NCBI GenBank assembly: GCA_011391855.1
Contig: JAABPT010000071.1
Coordinates: forward strand, 1 to 6,973
Reading direction: 5' to 3'
From: Burkholderiales bacterium
GTDB taxonomy: Bacteria; Pseudomonadota; Gammaproteobacteria; Burkholderiales; Burkholderiaceae_C
DNA: 6,973 nucleotides
In this document: positions 1-5,965 of the stretch, one piece after another
Position numbering within the stretch: the first letter of the stretch is position 1
How the letters are laid out: every line of letters begins with the position of its first letter
Notes under the pieces: generated by a model
What the model was told of the DNA's origin: nothing
Databases searched by the model: none
What the model saw: the letters and a program-made list of their open reading frames with translations, nothing else
Made by a program: the position numbers and the translations under genes

Positions 1-1971
1 GCGCAAACGCCGCAGGCGAACCTGGCGGCCAGCGTGCTGCACCGTGCGCTGGCGCTGAAGCAGAAACATCCGCTGCCTGAAGTGCCCGTGCTGGGCAAGG
101 AATTCGACGTGTCGCCGGACCGTTCGAACAGTTGCCCCAGCATCGAGGATTTCGACGCCTTCGAGCGCAAGTCGCCGCTGGCCGGCATGCCCTACGGCCT
201 GCCCGGCTTGAATGCCAGGGAGATGGACACCGTCACGCGCTGGCTGGCTGCCGGCGCGCCGCACGAAGGCGAACTGCCGCTCACCGCGGTGCAGCGCCGC
301 CAAGTGCAGGCCTGGGAAGCGTTCCTGAATGGCGCCTCGCCCAAGGAGCGGCTGATGAGCCGCTATCTCTACGAACACCTGTTCCTGGGCCACCTGCATT
401 TCGACGACGACCCGCTCCATCGCCCCTTCCGCCTGGTGCGCTCGGCCACGCCGCCGGGCCAGCCGGTGCAGCCGCTGGCCACGCGCAGGCCCTACGACGA
501 CCCGGGCGTCGAACGCTTCTTCTACCGGCTGGCGCCAGAGCGCGAGGCCTTGCTGGCCAAGACCCACATGCCGTATGCGCTGGGCGCGTCGCGCATGGAC
601 AAATACCGGCGCTGGTTCCTGGAGTCAGCAGTTCAAGTTACCGCCGTGCCGTCCTACGACGTGGCCGTGGCCGCCAACCCGTTCGTTGCCTTCCGCGAAC
701 TGCCGATCGAGTCGCGCTACCGCTTCCTGCTCGACGAAGCCGAATTCTTCATCATGACTTTCATCAAGGGCCCGGTGTGCCGCGGCCAGATGGCGGTGGA
801 CGTGATCCAGGACCATTTCTGGGTCTTCTTCCAGAACCCGGGCAGTGAATTCGAGCAGGCCGGCACCCAGGTGCTGCAGCGTATGGGTGACAAGCTGCGG
901 CTGCCCACCGAGGCGGGCAGCGATGCCGGCGTCCTGCGCCCCTGGCGCGAATTCGCGGGCCTGGAGCGCGAATATCTCCAGGACAAGAGCGCCTTGCTGC
1001 GCCAGGTGCTGGCAGCGGGCCGCAAGAAGTTGGACCTGTCGCTGGTGTGGGACGGCGACGGACGCAACCCCAATGCGGCGTTGACCGTCTTCCGCCACTT
1101 CGACAGCGCCTCGGTCGTGAAGGGTCTGGTGGGCGAGCCGCCGAAGACGGCGTGGGTCATCGGCTACCCGCTGTTCGAGCGCATCTACTACCTGCTGGTG
1201 GCCGGTTACGACGTGTTCGGCAATGTCGGTCACCAGCTCAACAGCCGCCTGTACATGGACTTCATGCGCATGGAAGGCGAGTTCAATTTCCTGCTGCTGA
1301 TGCCGCAGGAGCGGCGCCAGGCCACGGCCGCGTCCTGGTACGAAGGAGCGCCCGACGAGGCCAAGGAGTACGTCTACGGCCCCGACAACGCCGTCGACTT
1401 CTCCCCGGCCATCGCCTACCGCAGCAGTGACCCGCAACGCGAGCTCTACGGCCTGCTGCGCCAGCGCCTGGCGCCAGCGCTGGATACGCGGTACGAGCTT
1501 TCGAGCGTGGCCGATCCACGCCTGCGCGGTGCGTTGCAGTCACTGGCTTCGGTGCGGGGCCCCGGCCTGTCGTGGTGGCCCGAGATGGTGGTGCTACAGG
1601 TGGAGCGCGCAAGCGGTGCGCCGCAGTATTTCAGCCTGCTGCGCGACACGGCGCATGCCAATGTCGCGCACCTGGTGCGCGAGAAGGCCAACCTGGTTCC
1701 GGCCGACAACCGTCTGACGGTAGTGCCGGGCCTCCTCGGCGCCTACCCGAATGCGATCTACCGCGTGAACGAGCATGATCTGCCCGCGCTCGAGGCGGCG
1801 ATCCGCAGCCTGGCCTCCGAGGCCGACTACCGCGCGCTGGCCGACCGCTTCGCCATCCGCCGCACCTCGCCCGCTTTCTGGGCGGCGAGCGATGCACTGC
1901 ACGACGCCTATCGCAAGGCGGCGCCGTTGGAAGCCGGGCTGCTGGACTACAACCGGCTGGAGAACCGCTGA
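1..1971 (+). CDS. cti: Fatty acid cis/trans isomerase, C-terminal 656 residues (5' partial)
   Basis: This periplasmic haem enzyme converts cis double bonds of membrane phospholipid acyl chains to trans, which stiffens the membrane under solvent or heat stress. The frame is open from base 1, so the GTG at 34 is unlikely to be the true start. Family members are about 770 residues, so roughly 110 are missing, including the expected signal peptide and the CxxCH haem site; no CxxCH occurs in the visible part. Family hallmarks seen are a HPLP stretch (67-78), Cys-Pro followed by an acidic Glu-Asp-Phe-Asp stretch (133-156), GMPYGLPGL (184-210) and a WL..GAP segment (241-261), which resembles the end of a cytochrome c fold with Met187 codon as a possible axial ligand. 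The best-conserved block is FIKGPVCRGQ running on to a DHFW motif (760-822). The reading frame is intact to the TGA at 1969. The family assignment is firm; the ligand role is inferred. Confidence 0.93.
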   Translation, partial: AQTPQANLAASVLHRALALKQKHPLPEVPVLGKEFDVSPDRSNSCPSIEDFDAFERKSPLAGMPYGLPGLNAREMDTVTRWLAAGAPHEGELPLTAVQRRQVQAWEAFLNGASPKERLMSRYLYEHLFLGHLHFDDDPLHRPFRLVRSATPPGQPVQPLATRRPYDDPGVERFFYRLAPEREALLAKTHMPYALGASRMDKYRRWFLESAVQVTAVPSYDVAVAANPFVAFRELPIESRYRFLLDEAEFFIMTFIKGPVCRGQMAVDVIQDHFWVFFQNPGSEFEQAGTQVLQRMGDKLRLPTEAGSDAGVLRPWREFAGLEREYLQDKSALLRQVLAAGRKKLDLSLVWDGDGRNPNAALTVFRHFDSASVVKGLVGEPPKTAWVIGYPLFERIYYLLVAGYDVFGNVGHQLNSRLYMDFMRMEGEFNFLLLMPQERRQATAASWYEGAPDEAKEYVYGPDNAVDFSPAIAYRSSDPQRELYGLLRQRLAPALDTRYELSSVADPRLRGALQSLASVRGPGLSWWPEMVVLQVERASGAPQYFSLLRDTAHANVAHLVREKANLVPADNRLTVVPGLLGAYPNAIYRVNEHDLPALEAAIRSLASEADYRALADRFAIRRTSPAFWAASDALHDAYRKAAPLEAGLLDYNRLENR

Positions 1972-1996
1972 GGACGCGCCTGCCCTTGCCGCGTCC
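1972..1996 (+). terminator. Possible weak hairpin after cti
   Basis: GGACGCG (1972-1978) and CGCGTCC (1990-1996) are perfect inverted repeats around an 11-base loop. They begin on the base after the cti stop codon. There is no T-run downstream, so intrinsic termination is doubtful. The hairpin could act as a 3' end stabiliser or a Rho-assisted end. Confidence 0.3.
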
Positions 1997-2271
1997 GGCA
2001 CGACCGTCCGGCTGAGGCATGCAGGTTCCTGTGGCGCCGCTGCAGACGTTCCGCGTCGTCACAAGCGCGCCTTCAGGATTGAACTTCAACACTGCCCGAC
2101 CCGCGGCGGCGAACCGATGATGATCGCCGCGCGTGTGGTGCCCGGGAATCAAGCGCTTCGTCAAAGGAATGGGCCTGCAGGCTCGAGCGCCGCCGATGAA
2201 GCCAGTCGCTACTTCTGCGAGGTGGAGTTGAGTACGGTACCGGCGCTGCCGGGGCTGCATACACTCGCCGT
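1972..2271. other. Intergenic region between cti and the DUF815 ATPase gene
   Basis: None of the six frames gives a recognisable protein here, and the open frames that cross it are continuations of shadow frames of cti or the ATPase gene. It holds a possible hairpin directly after the cti stop (1972-1996), an 8-base direct repeat CGTCCGGC (1992-1999 and 2005-2012), a short interrupted palindrome TTGAA-C-TTCAA (2079-2089), the palindrome GCCTGCAGGC (2173-2182), and a -10-like hexamer just before the ATPase start (2260-2265). I see no sign of a decayed gene, and no RNA structure that I can name. Confidence 0.6.
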
Positions 2272-2274
2272 ATG
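2260..2274 (+). promoter_or_regulatory. Candidate -10 element giving a leaderless transcript of the ATPase gene
   Basis: TACACT (2260-2265) matches four of six bases of the sigma-70 -10 consensus. Exactly six bases separate it from the ATG at 2272, so the usual initiation point would be the A of the start codon. No Shine-Dalgarno sequence precedes this ATG. No good -35 is seen at 16-18 bases spacing (GGTACC or similar), which weakens the call. Confidence 0.4.
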
Positions 2275-3147
2275 AATGTTCTGACCGCCGTCGAATCGCT
2301 GCTGACGCGTGCCGAGTCGCTGCTCGCGCGCCTGGAAGCGGTGCTGCCGCATGCCGCCATGGCGCCCGACTGGGCCGCTTCGGTGGCCTTCCGCTACCGC
2401 CGTCGCGGCAGCGGTTGCGTGCTGGAGCCGGTGCGCCATGTGTCCACCATCCGCCTGGCCGACCTGAAGGAGGTTGAGCCGCAGAAGGAACGCCTGCTGC
2501 GCAATACCGCGCAGTTCGTGGCCGGCTGCGGCGCCAACAACGTGTTGCTGACCGGGGCGCGCGGCACGGGCAAGAGTTCGCTCATCAAGGCCTGCCTGAA
2601 CGAATTTGCACCGCAGGGTTTGCGCTTGATCGAGGTCGACAAGGCCGACCTGGTGGACCTGCCCGATCTGGTGGACCTGGTGGCCGAGCGGCCCGAACGC
2701 TTCGTCGTCTTCTGCGACGACCTGAGCTTCGACGAGGGCGAGCCCGGCTACAAGGCGCTGAAGAGCGTGCTCGACGGCTCGGTGGCGCAGGCCAGCGACA
2801 ACCTGCTGATCTACGCCACCAGCAACCGCCGCCACCTGCTGCCCGAATACATGAAGGAAAACCTCAGCTACCAGCACACCGAAGACGGCGAGGTGCATCC
2901 AGGCGAGGGCGTGGAGGAGAAGATCTCGCTGAGCGAGCGTTTCGGCCTGTGGATCAGCTTCTATCCCTTCACGCAGGCGGAATACCTGGCCATCGTGGCG
3001 CAGTGGCTGCGTTTCTTCGGCGCCAGCGAGGAAGCCATCGCCGCGGCCCGGCAGGACGCGCTGGTGTGGGCGCTGGAGCGCGGCTCGCGCTCGGGCCGCG
3101 TGGCGCAGCAGTTTGCGCGCGACCACGCGGGGCGGCATGAGCGTTGA
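2272..3147 (+). CDS. DUF815-family AAA+ ATPase
   Basis: The product has 291 residues, a normal length for this family of stand-alone cytoplasmic ATPases of unknown role. Visible in order are a helical Leu/Ala/Glu-rich N-terminus (1-25), Walker A GARGTGKSS (95-103), Walker B FVVFCDDLSF (144-153) with the double Asp, a sensor-1-like YATSNRRHL (181-189, Asn185), a SERFG segment (221-225), and a C-terminal GSRSGR (271-276) that could supply the Arg finger or sensor 2. The motifs show ATP binding and hydrolysis; the substrate is unknown. A loop region encodes two DLVDL copies (126-136). The ATG at 2272 is the only plausible start, and it lacks a Shine-Dalgarno. The 3' end overlaps the mutT-like gene by 11 bases, so the two are probably co-transcribed. 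In many betaproteobacteria this gene lies between argJ and mutT, whereas here cti occupies the upstream side. I know of no established function for the family. Confidence 0.92.
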   Translation: MNVLTAVESLLTRAESLLARLEAVLPHAAMAPDWAASVAFRYRRRGSGCVLEPVRHVSTIRLADLKEVEPQKERLLRNTAQFVAGCGANNVLLTGARGTGKSSLIKACLNEFAPQGLRLIEVDKADLVDLPDLVDLVAERPERFVVFCDDLSFDEGEPGYKALKSVLDGSVAQASDNLLIYATSNRRHLLPEYMKENLSYQHTEDGEVHPGEGVEEKISLSERFGLWISFYPFTQAEYLAIVAQWLRFFGASEEAIAAARQDALVWALERGSRSGRVAQQFARDHAGRHER

Positions 3148-3595
3148 CGCGCGCGGAGCGGTGGACGTCGAGCCCCCTGAGCCGCGCCGTCCGGTCGACG
3201 TGGCGGTGGGTGTGTTGATCGACGGCCAGGGCCGCTTCCTGCTCACTTCGCGTCCGGCGGGCAGGGTCTACGCCGGCTACTGGGAATTCCCCGGCGGCAA
3301 GGTCGAGCCGGGCGAAAGCATCGAGCAGGCGCTGCGGCGCGAATTGCACGAGGAACTGGGCATCACCATCGCCGCCGCCCAGCCCTGGCAGGTGGAATTG
3401 ATGGACTACCCACACGCCCTGGTGCGCCTGCACTTCTGCAAGGTCTACGCCTGGCAGGGCGACTTCGAGATGCGCGAAGGTCAGGCCATGGCTTGGCAGC
3501 AGCTGCCGGTGCAGGTGGCCCCGGTGCTGCCAGGCACGCTGCCGGTACTGAAGTGGTTCGCCGCCGAGCGCGGCCACCTCGGCCCCACCCACTAA
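3137..3595 (+). CDS. mutT: MutT-type Nudix hydrolase (probable 8-oxo-dGTP diphosphatase)
   Basis: The 152-residue product carries a complete Nudix box at residues 54-76, matching Gx5Ex7REUxEExGU: Gly54, Glu60, Arg68-Glu69, Glu72-Glu73, Gly75-Ile76. It is preceded by the YWEFPGGK motif (48-55) typical of MutT, which hydrolyses 8-oxo-dGTP to the monophosphate and so keeps oxidised guanine out of DNA. The ATG at 3137 was chosen because it sits behind a G-rich stretch (3129-3135) and gives a normal MutT length. A TTG at 3113 in the same frame would add eight residues and has no ribosome site. There is a short Pro/Asp/Glu-rich extension of about 19 residues before the Nudix fold, and no C-terminal thiamine-phosphate-synthase-like domain. 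It overlaps the end of the ATPase gene. Its TAA stop is also the first half of a -10-like hexamer for hisI. The Nudix identity is certain; the exact substrate is inferred from resemblance to MutT. Confidence 0.92.
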   Translation: MSVDARGAVDVEPPEPRRPVDVAVGVLIDGQGRFLLTSRPAGRVYAGYWEFPGGKVEPGESIEQALRRELHEELGITIAAAQPWQVELMDYPHALVRLHFCKVYAWQGDFEMREGQAMAWQQLPVQVAPVLPGTLPVLKWFAAERGHLGPTH

Positions 3596-3607
3596 ACTGG
3601 CTGCATG
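3593..3607 (+). promoter_or_regulatory. Candidate -10 element overlapping the mutT stop, leaderless hisI start
   Basis: TAAACT (3593-3598) differs from TATAAT at two positions. It begins on the TAA stop codon of the mutT-like gene. Six bases separate it from the ATG at 3605, the same spacing as before the ATPase gene, and there is no Shine-Dalgarno before that ATG. No recognisable -35 is present, so hisI may instead be read through from mutT. Confidence 0.4.
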
Positions 3608-4003
3608 GACTGGCTCGACAGCATCAAGTGGGACCGCGACGGCCTGGTGCCCGTGATCGCGCAGGAAGCCGGCAGCGGCGACGTGCTCATGTTCGCCTGG
3701 ATGAACCGCGAGGCCGTGGCGCAAACGGCTGCGCGCGGCCAGGCCGTGTACTGGAGCCGCTCACGGCAGCGGCTGTGGCACAAGGGCGAAGAATCCGGCC
3801 ATTTCCAGCAGGTCCACGAGATGCGACTGGACTGCGACAACGACGTGGTGCTGCTGAAGGTCACTCAGCTCGGCCACGGCGACGCCGAGCCGTCGATCGC
3901 CTGCCACACCGGCCGCCACAGCTGCTTCTACCAACGGCTGGAGGGCGACCGCTGGCAGGCCGTGGAGCCGGTGCTGAAGGATCCGGAGGCCATCTACCGA
4001 TGA
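3605..4003 (+). CDS. hisI: Phosphoribosyl-AMP cyclohydrolase
   Basis: HisI opens the adenine ring of phosphoribosyl-AMP, the third step of histidine synthesis, in the cytoplasm. The 132-residue product is a stand-alone cyclohydrolase, unlike the HisIE fusion of enteric bacteria. The family signatures are present: LMFAWMN (28-34), VYWSRSR then LWHKGEESGH (48-66), the metal-binding DCDND (Asp76, Cys77, Asp78, Asp80), and ACHTGRHSCF (99-108). Cys77, Cys100 and Cys107 correspond to the zinc ligands known from the family, and the Asp residues to the magnesium site. The start has only ten bases between it and the mutT-like gene and lacks a Shine-Dalgarno. The stop overlaps the hisE start as ATGA, so the two enzymes are translationally coupled. 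In many Burkholderiales hisF lies directly upstream, whereas here it does not. The identification is secure. Confidence 0.97.
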   Translation: MDWLDSIKWDRDGLVPVIAQEAGSGDVLMFAWMNREAVAQTAARGQAVYWSRSRQRLWHKGEESGHFQQVHEMRLDCDNDVVLLKVTQLGHGDAEPSIACHTGRHSCFYQRLEGDRWQAVEPVLKDPEAIYR

Positions 4004-4347
4004 ACGGCAACGACACCCTCGCGCGCTTGGCCGGCGTCATCGAAAGCCGCCGCGGCGGCGACCCCGAAAAGAGCTATGTCGCGCGCTTGTTTTCCAAGGG
4101 CACCGACGCCATCTTGAAAAAGGTCGGCGAAGAGGCGACCGAGGTGGTCATGGCCGCGAAGGACGGCGACCGCCAGCGCATCGTGGGTGAAACCGCCGAC
4201 TTGTGGTTTCATTCCCTGGTGGCGCTCAGTCATTTCGGGCTCGGTCCGGCCGAGGTGCTGGCCGAACTGGAACGGCGCGAAGGGCTGTCGGGCCTGGAGG
4301 AATTTGCCCTGCGCAAGGCACAGCAGCGCGAAGGAGAAGGCACTTGA
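4000..4347 (+). CDS. hisE: Phosphoribosyl-ATP pyrophosphohydrolase
   Basis: HisE removes pyrophosphate from phosphoribosyl-ATP, the second step of histidine synthesis, and so supplies the substrate of HisI encoded just upstream. The 115-residue product shows the all-alpha MazG-like fold signatures: SYVARLF (25-31), KVGEEATE (41-48) and ETADLWFH (64-71). Glu44, Glu45, Glu48, Glu64 and Asp67 would form the metal site, by family knowledge. The ATG overlaps the hisI stop and has a GGAGG ten bases upstream (3985-3989), which decides this start; the same frame is open far upstream, but that stretch is only a shadow of mutT and hisI. Its 3' end, AAGGAGAAGG, supplies the ribosome site of the next gene, whose TTG start overlaps the hisE TGA. 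Confidence 0.96.
   Translation: MNGNDTLARLAGVIESRRGGDPEKSYVARLFSKGTDAILKKVGEEATEVVMAAKDGDRQRIVGETADLWFHSLVALSHFGLGPAEVLAELERREGLSGLEEFALRKAQQREGEGT
4331..4346 (+). promoter_or_regulatory. Ribosome binding site deciding a TTG start
   Basis: AAGGAGAAGG (4331-4340) lies inside the end of hisE. Its AGGAG core is seven bases before the TTG at 4344. It is among the strongest ribosome sites in the window and supports TTG as the start of the membrane protein gene, over upstream candidates such as the GTG at 4203. Confidence 0.75.
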
Positions 4348-4715
4348 ATCAGATCGTGATCCCCGGCACACCGGCCCGCCAGCGCAGCGACCTGCACTGG
4401 CTCACCCATGTGTTGTATGGCTTGCACACCTTGTCGTGGTTCTCGGCCGGCGCGTTTTCGGTGGTCGCGATGATCATCAACGCCGTCAAGCGAGCCGACC
4501 TGCCCGACGACTTCTACCGCAGCCATTTCCGCTGGCAGGCGCGCAGCTTCTGGTTCACCCTGCTGTGGCTGGCCTTGACCTCCCCGCTGTGGGCCTTCTT
4601 CGTCTTCCCGGGCTGGGTGGCGTGGTCGCTGATCGGCCTGTGGTACCTGTACCGCTATATCAAGGGCTGGTGGCGCTTTGCCGACGGCCAGCCCATGCCG
4701 ATGCCTGCTCGCTGA
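4344..4715 (+). CDS. Small inner-membrane protein, DUF4870-like
   Basis: This 123-residue protein has no established function. Three hydrophobic segments are visible, roughly 20-46, 68-87 and 88-104. A charged loop of Lys, Arg and Asp (49-67) contains HFRWQARSFWF, which recalls the His/Gln/Ala pattern of the DUF4870 family. It is unusually rich in Trp and Tyr (for example WYLYRYIKGWW, 100-110), and the tail is short and Pro/Met-rich. There is no signal peptide beyond the first helix. The TTG start overlaps the hisE stop (TTGA) behind a strong ribosome site, so translation is probably coupled to hisE. Proteins of this type are commonly seen between hisE and the HIT gene in Burkholderiales, from memory. 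That conserved position is the main hint to a role, but a link to histidine synthesis or protein export is not shown by the sequence. Confidence 0.85.
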   Translation: MNQIVIPGTPARQRSDLHWLTHVLYGLHTLSWFSAGAFSVVAMIINAVKRADLPDDFYRSHFRWQARSFWFTLLWLALTSPLWAFFVFPGWVAWSLIGLWYLYRYIKGWWRFADGQPMPMPAR

Positions 4716-4729
4716 GAGTGCCGACCGCG

Positions 4730-5077
4730 ATGAACGCCGACCCTGACTGCATCTTCTGCAAGATCGTCGCCGGGCAGATCCCGGCCAAGAAGGTGTTCGA
4801 GGACGAGGAACTCCTCGCCTTTCACGACATCCATCCCTGGGCGCCAGTGCATGTGCTGGTGATTCCGAAGCGGCATGTCGCTTCGCTGGCCGAGGTCGGG
4901 CCGGAGCACGAAGCGCTGCTCGGCCGCATGCTCGGCCTGGCACCGCGGCTGATGAAGGAACTGGGCGTGGTCAACGGCTTTCGCACCGTCGTCAATACCG
5001 GGCACGACGGGGGGCAGGAGGTCCCCCATCTGCACATGCATGTCTTCGGCGGGCCACGGCCCTGGCTGAAGGGGTGA
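4730..5077 (+). CDS. hinT: HIT-family nucleotide hydrolase (HinT-like)
   Basis: The 115-residue product matches the HinT branch, purine nucleoside phosphoramidases that cleave AMP-N bonds and lysyl- or aminoacyl-adenylates in the cytoplasm. It shows the CIFCKI start (Cys7, Cys10), GQIPAKKV (15-22), the LVIPKRH strand (43-49), the VVNTGHDGGQEV loop (87-98), and the histidine triad H-L-H-M-H-V-F (100-106). His102 is the expected catalytic nucleophile by family comparison. The ATG at 4730 gives the standard length. A GTG at 4718 in frame would add four residues, and neither start has a strong ribosome site. The gene lies 14 bases after the membrane protein gene and probably shares its transcript. 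A 71-base gap with a promoter-like element follows before tatA. The family is certain; the symbol is by resemblance. Confidence 0.93.
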   Translation: MNADPDCIFCKIVAGQIPAKKVFEDEELLAFHDIHPWAPVHVLVIPKRHVASLAEVGPEHEALLGRMLGLAPRLMKELGVVNGFRTVVNTGHDGGQEVPHLHMHVFGGPRPWLKG

Positions 5078-5115
5078 TGGGGCCGCGGCGTCACGCGTGT
5101 GTCGCCCCGGTCACC

Positions 5116-5142
5116 TAGAATCTCGGGTTCGCTTTCAGGAGA
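5116..5142 (+). promoter_or_regulatory. Candidate tatABC promoter (-10) and tatA ribosome site
   Basis: TAGAAT (5116-5121) matches five of six bases of the -10 consensus. It would start transcription near 5127-5128, giving a leader of about 21 bases. The leader contains AGGAGA (5137-5142), six bases before the tatA ATG. The -35 region is not convincing. An 8-base palindrome CACGCGTG (5092-5099) lies about where the -35 should be. Confidence 0.5.
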
Positions 5143-5148
5143 AAGATC

Positions 5149-5388
5149 ATGGGTTCGTTCAGCATCTGGCATTGGCTGATCGTGTTGCTGGTCGTCGTGG
5201 TCATCTTCGGCACCAAGAAGTTGCGCAATATCGGCTCCGACCTCGGCGGGGCAGTCAAGGGCTTCAAGGAAGGCATGAAGGGCGCCGACGAGGCGGCCGA
5301 CGCCGCCAACGCACCGGCGCCACAGGTGACCACCGCCAAGCGGGCCGACTCCCAGACCGTCGACGTCGAGGCCAAGACGAAGAGCTGA
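5149..5388 (+). CDS. tatA: Sec-independent protein translocase subunit TatA
   Basis: TatA polymerises in the inner membrane to form the passage for folded proteins bearing twin-arginine signals, once TatBC has bound a substrate. The 79-residue product has the classic layout: a short N-terminus MGSFSIWHW, one membrane helix (about 6-20), the hinge FGTKKLRN (20-27), an amphipathic helix with DLGGAVKGFKEGMKG (31-45), and a polar Ala/Thr/Lys tail. Position 8 is His, where the E. coli protein has Gln. A strong ribosome site AGGAGA lies six bases before the ATG, and TAGAAT upstream suggests its own promoter. An 82-base gap separates it from tatB. The strong ribosome site here, contrasted with none visible before tatB, fits the need for excess TatA. 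Confidence 0.96.
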   Translation: MGSFSIWHWLIVLLVVVVIFGTKKLRNIGSDLGGAVKGFKEGMKGADEAADAANAPAPQVTTAKRADSQTVDVEAKTKS

Positions 5389-5410
5389 TGTGCGTGTGCC
5401 CTGAACGCCC

Positions 5411-5435
5411 GCCGCGTGAACCGACGAGACGCGGC
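5411..5435 (+). other. Hairpin in the tatA-tatB gap
   Basis: GCCGCGT (5411-5417) and ACGCGGC (5429-5435) form a perfect seven-base stem with an 11-base loop. No T-run follows. It could stabilise the tatA message, or reduce passage into tatB and tatC. It may also be a chance pairing, as the gap is very GC-rich. Confidence 0.35.
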
Positions 5436-5470
5436 CGCAGTCGGTCGCGTGCCCGGGCCCGCATGACACG

Positions 5471-5965
5471 ATGATCGACTTCGGCTTCGACAAGATCGCC
5501 CTCATCGGCGCGGTGGCGTTGATCGTCATCGGGCCCGAGAAATTGCCCAAGGTGGCCCGGACCGTGGGCCACCTTTTCGGCAAGGCGCAGCGCTACGTGG
5601 CCGACGTCAAGGCCGAGGTCAACCGCTCCATCGAGCTCGACGAGCTCAAGAAGATGAAGACCCAGTTCGAGACCGCCGCGCGCGACGTCGAACAAACCGT
5701 GCGCAGTGAAGTCAACGAGGCGAAATCCTCGTTCGAGACGGAGTGGAGCAGCGCCACCGCCGGCCTCACCGACAACTCGGTGCCGGCCGCCGAATCGTAC
5801 GTGCCGCCGCCGCTGGACTACCACCGGCCGAAGAAGAACTGGCGCCTGAAGCGCGGCGCCACGCCGCAGTGGTACAAGCAGCGCCAGGGCATCCGCACCA
5901 AGGCCTTGTCGGGCGCGGCGCGCGTGGCGCGCTTCCGCCCGCCGGGCGCCAAGGCCGGGCGATGA
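5471..5965 (+). CDS. tatB: Sec-independent protein translocase subunit TatB
   Basis: TatB pairs with TatC to recognise twin-arginine signal peptides. The 164-residue product is close to the E. coli length (171). It has a single membrane helix (about 7-20) followed by the GPEKLP hinge (21-26), a long charged amphipathic and coiled-coil-prone region (about 27-90), and a Pro-rich, strongly basic tail (from about 105). Near the start of the helix it carries Asp7-Lys8, where E. coli TatB has Ser-Glu8. The hinge reading GPEKLP rather than FGTKKL, together with the length, separates it from TatA. No Shine-Dalgarno is visible before the ATG at 5471; the bases just upstream are GCATGACACG. The 3' end overlaps tatC as ATGA, implying coupled translation of the two receptor subunits in near-equal amounts. 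Confidence 0.95.
   Translation: MIDFGFDKIALIGAVALIVIGPEKLPKVARTVGHLFGKAQRYVADVKAEVNRSIELDELKKMKTQFETAARDVEQTVRSEVNEAKSSFETEWSSATAGLTDNSVPAAESYVPPPLDYHRPKKNWRLKRGATPQWYKQRQGIRTKALSGAARVARFRPPGAKAGR

Noticed and set aside
625..1437. Open frame on the - strand opposite cti (270 codons)
   Set aside because: It is antisense to a conserved enzyme, of compositionally odd sequence (Val/His/Gln-rich), and no start signal or domain was seen.
2079..2089. TTGAACTTCAA as a -35 element or regulator site
   Set aside because: No -10-like hexamer lies at a workable distance, and the arms are only five bases.
2173..2188. Overlapping palindromes GCCTGCAGGC and GCTCGAGC as an operator
   Set aside because: Several 8-10 base palindromes are expected by chance in a GC-rich window of this length, and nothing ties these to a regulator.
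2209..3246. Long open frame on the - strand opposite the ATPase gene (345 codons)
   Set aside because: The product is a His/Gln/Ala/Arg-rich string with no recognisable motif, and it lies antisense to a gene with clear Walker motifs. High GC at third positions produces such frames routinely.
3493..3999. Upstream in-frame extension of hisE through mutT and hisI
   Set aside because: The extension reads as Arg/Ala/Gly-rich shadow sequence. The true start is the ATG at 4000 with a GGAGG upstream.
5079..5108. GGGGC/GCCCC pairing after the HIT gene as a terminator
   Set aside because: The stem is only five bases with a 20-base loop and no T-run, so it is too weak to call.
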